From Serripes groenlandicus (taxonomy: Eukaryota; Mollusca; Bivalvia; Cardiida; Cardiidae), in NCBI GenBank assembly GCA_031761405.1, contig JASEVX010000375.1, forward strand, positions 1-64,000: a DNA stretch of 64,000 bases, in the 5' to 3' direction. Numbering within the stretch: position 1 is the stretch's first letter; each line of letters begins with the position of its first letter. This document shows positions 52,736-63,890 of the stretch, piece by piece. Made by a program: the position numbers and the translations under genes. The notes beneath the pieces are model-generated. The model was given only the letters and a program-made list of their open reading frames with translations, did no database searches and had not been told where the DNA came from.

Positions 52736-52890
52736 GTGCCGGGTCATACCAAATACTGTAAAATTGGTAGTAATGGCTGCCCTCTTGGCGCTCAGGGTTG
52801 CGGGGTTAGCGTTACCACTGACTGACTGATGTTTAGATAAAAAGGATCAGTAGTTCTGGTAACTTACCCAGGAAACGACGTGATATAACA
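52726..52890 (+). mobile_element. SINE-2 fragment at the right of the 76-bp satellite
   Basis: 'gccgggtcataccaaatact', 'ggtagtaatggctgccctct', 'ttgcggggttagcgttacca' and 'aacttacccaggaaacgacg' up to 'gatataaca', where the next element interrupts it. Confidence 0.65.
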
Positions 52891-54496
52891 AGGGATGGGA
52901 ACGAATATTGAAAACAATATTCGAATATTCGTTAGCCGAATCTAAAATCGTTATCCGAAATCAGGGTTTTCTGAATACAAGTTCAATTGCATTTCAAAAA
53001 TGGTGGTTCTCCTAACATAAGGTATTATGTACGAATATATTACACGTGTTCAAACATTCTCACTCTTTTTTTCGTAATAGATATATTTGACTTTCATGTT
53101 GACGTTAGTCAAGAAGAATACTCAAATACATTTATTGCAAATGTGATCGGCATGAATCAGGTCGAAAGATCAAAGCTTTCAATGTATTTATTGAAGTGAC
53201 TCGTGTATGATGTATCTTTGTTGGATTATATCAGAATTAAGTTGTTTTTCCTTCTTGTTCTTACCTTGTTTTTACTTTACAATGTAGGTTTAACACGTTT
53301 TAAAGCAAATTTGCAGAGACTTAGTGGCACAAAAAAATGCAGATTTCTTTTCTAACGACCAAAGTGGAAAATTTACGATTCACAATATAAGTTGTCAGTC
53401 TGTGTTCCTCAGTTTCTTTAAGCAACAGGACTTATGTCCGCTATTTGAAGGCGTTTATTTCCGCTATGTGAAAAACACGAAGAGGATAATGTCCGCATAT
53501 GCTGTTTTAAACGAAGGGGATGATGTCCGGAGGGGATAATGTCTTGTTACCGTTTGACATACGTTATAAAAAAAAAACCAGATGACAAATACAGACTCTT
53601 TATCACCTCACCCTTTATGGTCAAATTATGCCAAATACATCCGCTGACTTGCTGATCTACACCAAATTAGTTCCTAAAAAAACCTTTGTTTGCGTAGAAA
53701 TTAGTGTATGCCTTGAGTTTAAATGCATTGTGAATGTGTATAGGATGCACTGGAAATGATTGATTTGATGACTTTTAGTATTTTGACCTTGTTTGAAAGT
53801 GAAAGAAGAGAATGCTAAACATCGATTTTGTCCGGGCCCGGTTTGGTCCAACATGACGGTAACCATTTTCGCCTGGTGAGTTCTTTCTTGCATAATGCAT
53901 GACACCCCCCCCCCCCCCCCCCGATTTTCCACGGATTATTTTAAAGCTTATAGGTAACAAGAAATTCACCTCTTATACTTATATCCGCAGTTAAAAAGTT
54001 CAGTAAGGAATTCAATAATGTTGTTTACAGACACTTGAAATGAATTAATTTGCCTTTTACGACAGAAGACCAACCATCTGTTGATGTAAGTGGAATATTG
54101 CTTCTTGGTGGATTTTCTCCATGATGCCATAATGATGTCTGTAGACTTTTTCGAAATTCCTCTGCTTTCAAAGGATCTCCTGACAAACGACATACCATCA
54201 ACTGTAGTTTGTTTGTTAGTGGATGAATTTTCTGTGTTTGACAAATACATGAGAAACGCTTAGAAAGTGTGACAATTGAGGACTGAAACTGGTCGATTTA
54301 CATGGAAACAAAGAAGGAATTTATTTGGTGTATTGTAACCTTATCGCGATTAGCTCCAACTCTCGCGATTTCTGTAAGACAATAACCATTTTGTTTGGTT
54401 GATGATTTAAAATTTATTTCGTCAGAAAAAAAATGAATGTTCGTAGAAAATTGAATTCGAACATTCGGCCAATTTCGAATATTCTTTCCCATCCCT
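52891..54496. mobile_element. 1.6-kb element with matching inverted ends
   Basis: Left AGGGATGGGAACGAATATTG and the complement of the right end AGGGATGGGAAAGAATATTC form inverted termini reminiscent of hAT-type ends. No target-site duplication is visible. The interior holds the recombinase fragment at 53966-54250, a 15- to 17-base C run (near 53907-53922) and no transposase. Possibly a composite or nested structure. Confidence 0.45.
53966..54250 (-). pseudogene. Tyrosine-recombinase N-terminal fragment
   Basis: 94 codons open on the minus strand: 'SRGISKKSTDIIMASWRKST', 'KKQYSTYINRWLVFCRKRQ' and 'VNNIIEFLTELFNCGYKY'. This is the SAM-like, core-binding arm of a Crypton- or DIRS-type tyrosine recombinase; the catalytic domain is absent. 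It is not from the same family as the DIRS copy at 13965, since the corresponding arm there reads differently. Confidence 0.6.
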
Positions 54497-55095
54497 ATTT
54501 GTAGATCTATTTAAGAAAACACAAAACGAATTTTGATGTAAAGCATCAAAGACGCCGCACATGATTTTGATGCATGACTAAAAGGAGCAGATGCAGTTCA
54601 GTACATTTAAATAACATGTGCAAACAGACAGGATGTAAATATTTTGAACAAGAAGGCCAAATGTCCCTTTATTTTAAACAAGAAGGCCAAGATGTGTCTA
54701 TATTGCTCACCTAGCTACCATAGTCTATATTAAAAGGTGGGAGTATATTCTCCTTCCAATTTGGTAGAAGTATGATAACAAAAACGGGAGAACATAAACA
54801 AAAAATACGAATTAATTTTTAACAAGTTCAAAGATATTTATTATCAAAATTGAGCATTTATGAAATTAAAAGAAAAAGTTCACATATATAGTCAACATAT
54901 AGCAAGAATACAATGGTCTGAATGAATAAACTGTATGGGAAGGATACGCTTGGCTCAGTTTAAACTATATCACTAAATAGCCCTACAGTAATGTACCATT
55001 TCGATGTAATTAATTTGTTTGTACATTCTGTAACTACCAAGATATATGCTTTTAAAGTTTTGTGTTTTCACGTCGTTATCGATTGCCTATGGTCG
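54497..55095. other. Unassigned DNA with a pearl-like 5' end
   Basis: 'aacaagaaggccaagatgtg' and 'tattgctcacctagctacc' (54674-54720) look like the left end of a pearl-like element, but no cores follow. The rest is AT-rich and unrecognised. Confidence 0.35.
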
Positions 55096-55232
55096 GTCAT
55101 GGTGGAGTGCCCTTGAGCAAGGCACATTTTCTAGCCTAGTACTGGTTTGTTTACCCAGGGATCATGAATAAGTGAACTGTCGCCGTGATATAACTGAAAT
55201 AATGTTAAAAGCGGCGTAAAACCCCAATAAAT
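55096..55232 (+). mobile_element. SINE-3 body and tail, 5'-truncated
   Basis: 'catggtggagtgcccttgag', 'ctagcctagtactggtttgt' and 'gatataactgaaataatg' ending CCCCAATAAATAAATAA; matches 32439-32669 but lacks the tRNA-like head. Confidence 0.65.
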
Positions 55233-55377
55233 AAATAATAAATAAGTTGCCTATGGTCGTCGCCATCTTTGTTTATATTCATCTTCCTGTAAGGTCAGTT
55301 ACACACTACAGGTTATCACTGTACGGATTACGAAATATTATCTATAATTATTTTTCAACTCTATTGAATCATTATTA

Positions 55378-55404
55378 GTCGCCGGGCAGAAGCCCGCGAC
55401 TTCT
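55378..55404. repeat. GC-rich hairpin
   Basis: AGTCGCCGGGC, AGAA, GCCCGCGACT: an 11-bp stem with one bulged base around a 4-base loop, isolated in AT-rich DNA. It could be the 3' hairpin of a non-autonomous rolling-circle element; no partner end found. Confidence 0.4.
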
Positions 55405-55662
55405 ATTTTTAATAGGTCTTCGGAAATCACATGGGAGGGCGGCTTATTATTAGAAAGAAACAAATCTAGATGATTTGAACATATTACAATTGTGGTTGTT
55501 TACGAACACTAATAAATGACACATCTAAAATGAAATAAATATTCCGATTTTTTAATGTTTGCAGTTTTTTTTTATTTCACTCGCATTTAAGTTTTTTGTC
55601 TTATTTACGAAGACAAAAGTGGTCCCTTCAAGACGTGAACCAACACCCCCTAATGCAGACTC

Positions 55663-55866
55663 TTATGTGTCATCATTGAGGTCAATTTCGGATTCTCCTT
55701 TTAATAGCAATTTTAACTTACTAAATGTTGTTTTCATGTTCAAAGAGATGTCTTGATTTGTGTAGAATTCATTTAATAATGTTAATCCATGAATATCTAA
55801 AGTAGGAACTGTTTCTAAGCTAAATATAGACCCTATTCTGTTGTGTAGTTTCGTGACCTTTAACAT
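55663..55866 (-). CDS. Unassigned 67-codon ORF
   Basis: ATG at 55866, stop TAA, with an AATAAA on the minus strand about 90 bp past the stop (complement of 55571-55576). The product begins 'MLKVTKLHNRIGSIFSLETV' and ends acidic (GESEIDLNDDT). About 10 bp upstream lies GCGCATGCGC, a perfect NRF-1-type palindrome common in animal CpG promoters. I do not recognise the protein. It may be a small gene, a first exon, or chance. Confidence 0.25.
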   Translation of the reverse strand: MLKVTKLHNRIGSIFSLETVPTLDIHGLTLLNEFYTNQDISLNMKTTFSKLKLLLKGESEIDLNDDT

Positions 55867-55875
55867 CGATTTTCG

Positions 55876-55885
55876 CGCATGCGCA
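55876..55885. promoter_or_regulatory. NRF-1-like palindrome GCGCATGCGC
   Basis: A perfect palindrome in AT-rich surroundings. Short open frames start on both sides: minus strand ATG at 55866, plus strand ATG at 55893. It could be a bidirectional promoter site; function is inferred. Confidence 0.3.
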
Positions 55886-56429
55886 TTTCGATATGAAAAA
55901 GCGAGTGATATTATTTTATTTTAGACAAGTACAAGACGAATGTTTGACGCAAAGCGTCAAAGAGAAGCCGCAATATTTCGTTGTACATGTAGAAATAAGA
56001 AAAAAAGAACATTTTTCAGTTATGCTGAATACCTCCGTATATTGTGATGCCCAACTTTCAGGAAGTGTAAATTTGTAAATTGTTTGTGCTGCTCTCTGTT
56101 TTTGCAAAATGGACAATTTTTCTGGATCAGTTAAATACGTTTCACAACAAGCTAAACAGTATGCACATTATACAAAGTAAACGTACACAATGTAAAGTTT
56201 TAATCCATGAAGTTATATACATAATTTAGAAATTTGAGTTAGACATAAGGATCTTAAAATGTTTCTTTTAAATATATGGAAAACGAGTAGCTTGAAAGCG
56301 GGTAGCTCAAAAACCTTTTGAGAAAATCCCTGCAATGAAAAATACGGAAATACGGCTGTCGTGCATGGTCAACATTTCCCCTTGTTAACACTGTACAGGC
56401 TACATTTTGCATCGGATCTTCATAAAAGT

Positions 56430-57035
56430 TCATCAAGTCTTCATGATATGTAGGTCAAGTTCGAACATGGGTCATGATGGGTTAAAAAAGTAGGTCACTA
56501 GGTCAAATTGAAGGAAAAGCTTGTTAACACTCTAGAGCCAACATCCCCCGCATTTCAGTACTTTCAGTACTTTCTAGAGGCCGCAATGTTTGCTTCAGCA
56601 GTTTGAAATTTTGTCAGAATGTTTGTATTAATGATATCAATGTCATGTCAGAATATGGTTTACATTGGGTCAGAAACTAGGTTACAAGGCCAAATTGAAG
56701 GAAAATATTGTTAATACTGTGGAAGCCACATTTTTTGCTAAGGCAGCTTGAAATTTTGTCAGAATTCTATCTAAATGATATCTAGGTCAAGTTTGAATAT
56801 GGGCCATGCCGGGATAAAAACTAGGTCACTAGGCCAAATTGAAGGTAAATCTTGTTAACACTCTGGATTTTTAGCTTGAGCATGTTGAAACTTTATCAGA
56901 ATGTTTTTCTTGATGATATCTAGGTCAAGTTCTAACATGGGTCATGTTGGGTCAAAAAGTAGGTCACTAGGTCAGATTGAAGGAAAGTCTTGTTAACACT
57001 CTAGAGCCAACATCCCCGCATTTCAGTACTTTGAT
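56430..57035 (-). mobile_element. Pearl-like element with 145-bp cores, reverse orientation
   Basis: Three to four cores with 'gatatctaggtcaagtt(c/t)', 'aggtcactaggtcaaattga' and 'cttgttaacactctagagcc', reverse-complementary to the cores at 1286-2370. Ends are not clear. Confidence 0.65.
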
Positions 57036-57232
57036 TTTTAATTGTATGTCTGTTCTTATTTGTTTTAATTTCATGTCAAATTCATGCAGTAGAATCGATT
57101 TATTTCCCACCTAATTCAATTAAAAAACAACTTATACTGAATCACGATCTAAATACATGTATTGTGGTTTCTTATTTACGATCTGAAATTTGGAATAAGT
57201 AGAGACTAGTCAAATCCATTATTAACTTACAA

Positions 57233-57424
57233 TTAGTGGTTGGACACGATCCGTCCAACCTGCGACATGACAAGTCTGATCATCATCCGACTTAGACGAA
57301 GAGTAATCGCCAGAGGAAAAACAAATGTCCGAAAAATCGGACGGAATATCAGAAGGAGAAAGTCAGAGAAATGAGACTCGTCATCAGACTCGAAAATGTC
57401 CGATAAAACAAAATTAGCCATCAT
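57233..57424 (-). other. Unassigned ORF with acidic N-terminus
   Basis: Opens MMANFVLSDIFESDDESHFS. The more likely reading shifts frame midway to 'YSSSKSDDDQTCHVAGWTDR', giving an acidic Ser/Asp-rich protein start. Such starts occur in transposases and in many host proteins. Not recognised; probably a degenerate fragment. Confidence 0.2.
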
Positions 57425-57596
57425 TAAATAAAGACGTAACAGTATTTCAGTAATAAATAAAAGATAGTTACATTCAAAATGGTTTTCAGATTTAGATAAT
57501 TCTGCAAAATTTCAATGTTACAGATCTTTTAAAAGCTACTTTGAACCCGAAAAATATCTCGATTGAATTAATAACCCTTGAACAATAATTAAAGAA

Positions 57597-57960
57597 TTAC
57601 AATGACAAGACTAAGATGTTCATCCCACCATTTATTAATTTGAGGAAGGACGATATAATAACATCCCTAGGGAAAATAGAATATGTAAAATGTGCAACTT
57701 GAATGTTATCGAAAATGAATACCATTTTATACTTATATGTCCTTTGTATCGTCAACTAAGAATCTATTTACTTCCAAAATATTACCATATTTGGCCATCA
57801 CTGTATAAATTTAAACAACTAATGAAAAATGATAAACTAAGTATATTACGAAAACTTAGTAAATACATATACATGGCCAATACTAAACGCGAATCTAAAA
57901 GAGTACCATAGGCTGATAGAAATCCGAAAAAGGAGCTATTTTAAATCCGCAAATAAAGAA
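57597..57960 (+). pseudogene. LINE ORF2 C-terminal fragment
   Basis: 'TRLRCSSHHLLI' in one frame, then after a frameshift MCNLNVIENEYHFILICPLY followed by RQLRIYLLPKYYHIWP. C-x2-C... E-x-E-x-H-F-x4-C-P-x-Y is the C-terminal zinc-finger-like motif of many non-LTR retrotransposon ORF2 proteins. The rest of the element is absent. Confidence 0.6.
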
Positions 57961-58967
57961 CTTGAACTTGAAGTAATTAATGATAAAGGAAAAGCTAAAT
58001 CGAATGTTCTCAAACGAACTGCCGTCTTTTGACTGCTGTAACATGTTATGGTTGGATACCATTTACTACAAAGCTTTATATAGATCTAGTAACAGTATGA
58101 TGTAATGCTTGGAATTCCATCTGGAATAATTGAAGTTTAGGTTTGTAAACTTCCGGGGTTAATTTTCTTACGAAAAAGTCGATTTTGTATTCCCTTTATA
58201 GTACCGCAGTTTAATTTTTACTTTCGGTCATCAGATAACTCTACTTTTATGTTTTGTTTGGGAAATAGTGTACAAATGACGTCACGGTTATTTTCAGAAA
58301 GTCTCGAGACATTGCGATATGTAAATAATGGCCGCTCTCATGCTGTGCCACCGATCAGCACAAATATTCATCTTTAAATAGTAATTTCTTGATTATTAGT
58401 TGTATGTTAATGAAATGCATAGAAAATAAATGTTCTTTAAGTCGATTTTTTTTCAATTCAAAGCGAGTTGTCATCAGCCAAGCGTATTCCTTTAAGTTTA
58501 AAAATACAACTGAATTTTATAAATAGGCAAACACATCCCCTGAAACTTTTTTTGTAGGGCCGTAAACCAAACAATTAAGTAAGCGTAGCCTTGGAAGATG
58601 GGGAAAAGTGAAAAAGAATTACAAATTAAATGTGTCTAAAGTTTTGTAATAACGGTAGAAGACATATGTATTTCGTATCGTGTTGTTTCTTAAATCAGTT
58701 AATACAATTTATTGATTCATAAAGGTGTTTTTTTTTCAAACATATTACAGAGTTTTTCTTTACAATAATAATGTTGGTTGCTCCCTTTTCGATAACGTCA
58801 ACCCATGGTACAAGAATTAAACCTATTCAATACTGACACTGCGTTTCCACGCGGCGTCAATTAGCAGCTTTACTTGCTAAAAACGTCATATATAGTATAT
58901 ACATGATCGTCAACAAATATTGGTTGTATCAATAACAACACGCTGTATTGCAACCATGGATATTGTT
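57961..58967. other. AT-rich unassigned stretch
   Basis: About 1 kb with no recognised repeat, RNA or coding frame. Confidence 0.45.
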
Positions 58968-59310
58968 TAACCTTTTCCCACTTACAACAAACTTACAGCA
59001 TATGACCTTAAAAACATCAGGGCAAGCAAATGGAATATCACTATAAAAGTATAAATGTATGTATAATAATGGAATATAACTGCTCGATAAATGGCTTTAT
59101 AGCCGAGTACGAGGGTAAGCAAAGCCAGAAGAAGAATAATATAATTGGGAACATTTTGACAAAAGGTAATACATCCTTTTGCAAATGCGTCCTCTGCGTC
59201 GAAATGCATATACATAGTTCAACTCAAACTCTATAATTATAATTATATCAACAGAGATTTTCAATATTTTTACTTTTATGTTTTCAAGGAAGTCTGCTGC
59301 AAATTTGTTG
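58968..59310. mobile_element. Degenerate TTAA-MITE with inserted sequence
   Basis: 'tttaaccttttcccacttac' at the left and GTCTGCTGCAAATTTGTTGT at the right. The middle is expanded to about twice the usual length by unrelated AT-rich DNA. Confidence 0.5.
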
Positions 59311-59389
59311 TGATAACTTGACCCTGATCTCGGACACGCTTGCTTATAAAGACGAATGCATAACCAAGCCTCGTTTGGCGAGTTGTGGG

Positions 59390-59431
59390 GTTGAGGGTGG
59401 GGGTGGGGGTGAGGGTGGGGGGGGGGGGGGG
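59390..59431 (+). repeat. G-rich tract
   Basis: GGGTGGGGGT-type units ending in a run of more than ten G. It could form a G-quadruplex. Confidence 0.7.
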
Positions 59432-59575
59432 GCTGATTGCATCTACGTACAGAGAAAACCCAGGTATACCTAAATGCATCTTATAACGTAAATCTAAAAT
59501 TGTAACCATTCTAGTTTAACACGAATGTAACTTTAAATGAAGTCAAATCAGAGAGGTAATATGACCTCAAATCTT

Positions 59576-59650
59576 TGATTGATTCCTTGGTGTTTTACGC
59601 CGCTTTCAACATCCTGGGTCAGTTACCAGTACTACTGGTCCGTTTATCCA
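59576..59650 (-). mobile_element. SINE-2 3' tail bordering the 59-bp satellite
   Basis: Minus strand: 'agtactggtaactgacccag', 'gttgaaagcggcgtaaaaca', 'ccaaggaatcaatcaa'. It is the SINE-2 tail, in the orientation and position expected if the adjacent satellite grew from the SINE's body. Confidence 0.7.
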
Positions 59651-62600
59651 TTACACCAGACTAAATCCTGATCACCAACTAGGGCAGCCATTATATCGAT
59701 TCATTCGTAACGCTTACCCCGCACCTCTGAGCACCAAAGAGGGCAGCCACTATAGAGATTCAGTCGTAATGCTAAATCCTGATCACCAACTAGGGCAGCC
59801 ATTCTATCGATTCATTCGTAACGCTAAACCCGCAACTCTGAGCACCAAAGAGGGTGGCCACTTTAGCGATATACTTGTAATGCTAACCCGCAACTCTGCA
59901 CCAAGGACGCAGCCATTATAGCAACTAATTCGTACTTCTTACCCCGCAACAATGAGCACCAAGGAGGGCAGCTATTTTATCAATTCATTCGTAATGCTAA
60001 CCTCGCAACCCTAAGCACCAAGAAGGGCAGCCATTATAGCTATTCATTCGTAATGCTAACCTCGCAACCCTAAGCACCAAGAAGGGCAGCCATTATAGCT
60101 ATTCAGTCGTAATGCTAACCCCGCAACCCTAAGCACCAAGAAGGGCAGCCATTATAGCTATTCAGTCGTAATGCTAACCTCGCAACCCTAAGCACCAAGA
60201 AGGGCAGCCATTATAGCTATTCATTCGTAATTTTAATCCCGCAACACTGTACACCAAGAAGGGCAGCCATTATAGCTATTCATTCGTAATGCTAACCTCG
60301 CAACCCTAAGCACCAAGAAGGGCAGCCATTATAGCTATTCATTCGTAATGCTAACCTCGCAACCCTAAGCACCAAGAAGGGCAGCCATTATAGCTATTCA
60401 TTCGTAATGCTAACCCCGCAACCCTAAGCACCAAGAAGGGCAGCCATTATAGCTATTCATTCGTAATGCTAACCTCGCAACCCTAAGCACCAAGAAGGGC
60501 AGCCATTACAGCTATTCATTCGTAATTTTAATCCCGCAACACTGTACACCAAGAAGGGCAGCCATTATAGCTATTCATTCGTAATGCTAACCTCGCAACC
60601 CTAAGCACCAAGAAGGGCAGCCATTATAGCTATTCATTCGTAATGCTAACCTCGCAACCCTAAGCACCAAGAAGGGCAGCCATTATAGCTATTCAGTCGT
60701 AATTTTAATCCCGCAACACTGTACACCAAGAAGGGCAGCCATTATAGCGATTCAGTCGTAATTTTAATCCCGCAACCATGAACACCAAGGAGGGCAGCCA
60801 TTATAGCTATTCGTTCGTAATGCTAACCCTGCAACCCTGAGCACAAAAAAGTGCGGCCATTATAGCGATTCAGTCGTAATTTTAATCCCGCAACACTGTA
60901 CACTAAGGAGGGCAGCCATTATAGCTATTCAGTCGTAATGCTAACCTCGCAACCCTAAGCACCAAGAAGGGCAGCCATTATAGCTATTCAGTCGTAATTT
61001 TAATCCCGCAACACTGTACACTAAGAAGGGCAGCCATTATAGCTATTCATTCGTAATGCTAACCCCGCAACCCTAAGCACCAAGAAGGGCAGCCATTATA
61101 GCTATTCATTCGTAATGCTAACCTCGCAACCCTAAGCACCAAGAAGGGCAGCCATTATAGCTATTCATTCGTAATGCTAACCCCGCAACCCTAAGCACCA
61201 AGAAGGGCAGCCATTATAGCTATTCATTCGTAATGCTAACCTCGCAACCCTAAGCACCAAGAAGGGCAGCCATTATAGCTATTCAGTCGTAATTTTAATC
61301 CCGCAACACTGTACACCAAGAAGGGCAGCCATTATAGCGATTCAGTCGTAATTTTAATCCCGCAACCATGAACACCAAGGAGGGCAGCCATTATAGCTAT
61401 TCGTTCGTAATGCTAACCCTGCAACCCTGAGCACAAAAAAGTGCGGCCATTATAGCGATTCAGTCGTAATTTTAATCCCGCAACACTGTACACTAAGGAG
61501 GGCAGCCATTATAGCTATTCAGTCGTAATGCTAACCTCGCAACCCTAAGCACCAAGAAGGGCAGCCATTATAGCTATTCAGTCGTAATTTTAATCCCGCA
61601 ACACTGTACACCAAGAAGGGCAGCCATTATAGCGATTCAGTCGTAATTTTAATCCCGCAACCATGAACACCAAGGAGGGCAGCCATTATAGCTATTCGTT
61701 CGTAATGCTAACCCTGCAACCCTGAGCACAAAAAAGTGCGGCCATTATAGCGATTCAGTCGTAATTTTAATCCCGCAACACTGTACACTAAGGAGGGCAG
61801 CCATTATAGCTATTCAGTCGTAATTTTAATCCCGCAACACTGTACACTAAGAAGGGCAGCCATTATAGCTATTCAGTCGTAATTTTAATCCCGCAACACT
61901 GTACACTAAGAAGGGCAGCCATTATAGCTATTCAGTCGTAATTTTAATCCCGCAACCCTGAGCACTAAGGAGGGCAGCCATTTTATCGATACATTCGCAA
62001 TGATAACCCCGCAACCCTGAGCACCAAGGAGGGCAGCCGTTATAGCGATTCAGTCGTAATTCTAACACCGCAACCCAGAGCACCAATGAGGGCGGCAATT
62101 AAAGCGGTTCAGTGGAAATGCTAATCTCGCAACCCTGAGTACCAAAGGGTGCAGCCACTATAGCAATTCAGTGGTAATGCTAACCCGACAACCCTGAGCA
62201 CAAAAGATTGCAGCCATTATGGCAATTCAGTGGTAATGCTAACCCCGCAACCATGAGCACCAAATAGTACAGCCATTATAGCAATTCAGTAATAATGCTA
62301 ACCCCGCAACCCTGAGCACCAAATAGTACAGCCATTATAGCAATTCAGTAATAATGGTAACCCCACAACACTGTACACCAAAGAGGGCAGCCATTATAAC
62401 GATTCAGTCGTTATGCTAAGCCACGCAACCCTAAGCATCAAGGAGGGCAGCCATTATAGCGATTCAGTTATAATGGTAACCCTGATACACTGTACACCAA
62501 TGATGGCCGCCATTATAAAGCTTCAGTCTTTATGCTAAACCCCGCAACCATAAGTATTAAGGAGGGCAGCCATTATAGCGATTCAGTCGTAATTCTAACA

Positions 62601-63440
62601 CCGCAACCCAGAGCACCAATGAGGGCGGCAATTAAAGCGGTTCAATGGAAATGCTAATCTCGCAACCCTGAGCACCAAAGGGTGCTGTTATAGCAATTCA
62701 GTAATAATGGTAACCTCTCAACACTGTACATCAAGGAGGCAGCCATTATAGCAATTCAGTCGTATTGCTTACCCCGCAACCCTGAGAACCAAGGAGGTCA
62801 GCTATTATAGCGATTTTGTCGTATTGCTAACCCCGCAACCCCTGAGCCCCAAGGAGGTCAGCTATTATAGCAATTCAGTCGTATTGCTTACCCCGCAACC
62901 CTGAGAACCAAGGAGGCAGCCATTATATCGATTTAGTCGTGTTGCTAACCCCGCAACCCCTGAGCCCCAAGGAGGTCAGCTATTATAGCAATTCAGTCGT
63001 ATTGCTTACCCCGCAACCCTGAGAACCAAGGAGGCAGCCATTATAGCGATTTAGTCGTGTTGCTAACCCCGCAACCCCTGAGCCCCAAGGAGGTCAGCTA
63101 TTATAGCAATTCAGTCGTATTGCTTACCCCGCAACCCTGAGAACCAAGGAGGCAGCCATTATAGCGATTTAGTCGTGTTGCTAACCCCGCAACCCCTGAG
63201 CCCCAAGGAGGTCAGCTATTATAGCAATTCAGTCGTATTGCTTTACCCGCAACCCTGAGAACCAAGGAGGCAGCCATTATAGCGATTTAGTCGTGTTGCT
63301 AACCCCGCAACCCCTGAGCCCCAAGGAGGTCAGCTATTATAGCAATTCAGTCGTATTGCTTACCCCGCAACCCTGAGAACCAAGGAGGCAGCCATTATAG
63401 CGATTTAGTCGTGTTAACCCCGCAACCCTGAGCAAAAGGA
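59651..63440 (+). repeat. SINE-derived satellite, about 64 units of 59 bp, with higher-order repeats
   Basis: The unit is 'aaccctaagcaccaagaagg', 'gcagccattatagctattca', then GTCGTAATGCTAACCCCGC. Its complement matches the SINE-2 body ('gtaatggctgccctccttgg', 'gctcagggttgcggggttag'). Spacing is 59 bp. Variant units (marked CAACACTGTACAC or CAACCATGAACACC) recur at multiples of five: CGCAACCATG at 60771, 61361 (590 bp on) and 61656 (295 bp on). From about 62760 the array becomes a regular 118-bp dimer (GAGCCCC at 62844, 62962, 63080, 63198, 63316). Not CRISPR: there are no unique spacers. Confidence 0.92.
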
Positions 63441-63664
63441 CCCCAAATCGCAAGACGCGGCTCATATTGATTGCACGGATACGAGTTGAACGCGGAAATA
63501 TGCTGGAATTATTATACGGATTGATAGGGTATCGCAAGACTTAGGAATGTAATAAGAGTGCATGTGCACAATGCTACAGGATGGAAATACAACATCAGCG
63601 TGATCATTTCAGTGTGAATCTCGACCAAGCATCGGGAATCTGCGACAAGTGGAGATGCACAATC
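63441..63664. other. Unassigned flank of the satellite
   Basis: No repeat or gene recognised. Confidence 0.4.
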
Positions 63665-63890
63665 TTAACCCTTTCCCACATACAGACGATTTCTGAAACA
63701 ATAGCAGCGGACGACTTTTGAAAAACATACGGCCAAAGGTGAAATTGTTCATGATGAGAAATTTCCCCTTTGGCCACACTGTTTTCAACTTTATACAATA
63801 AAGTTACCTTTTATGGAGATTTTTCAGGTTTTTGTCACCATGTTTTCAAAGTCGTCTGCTGCAGATTTGCTGTATGCGGGAAAGGGTTAA
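63665..63890. mobile_element. TTAA-MITE, CACATA subtype, complete
   Basis: 226 bp, TTAACCCTTTCCCACATACA to TATGCGGGAAAGGGTTAA; hairpin slightly decayed (GTTCATGATGAGA). The last 110 bp of the window hold nothing recognisable. Confidence 0.85.

Noticed and set aside
53324..53539. 71-codon ORF inside the 52891-54496 element
   Set aside because: No recognisable motif and inside a non-autonomous element; treated as chance.
59651..63440. Regular repeats resembling a CRISPR array
   Set aside because: The 59-bp units abut with no unique spacers, show higher-order structure and match a SINE body; the genome is animal-like.
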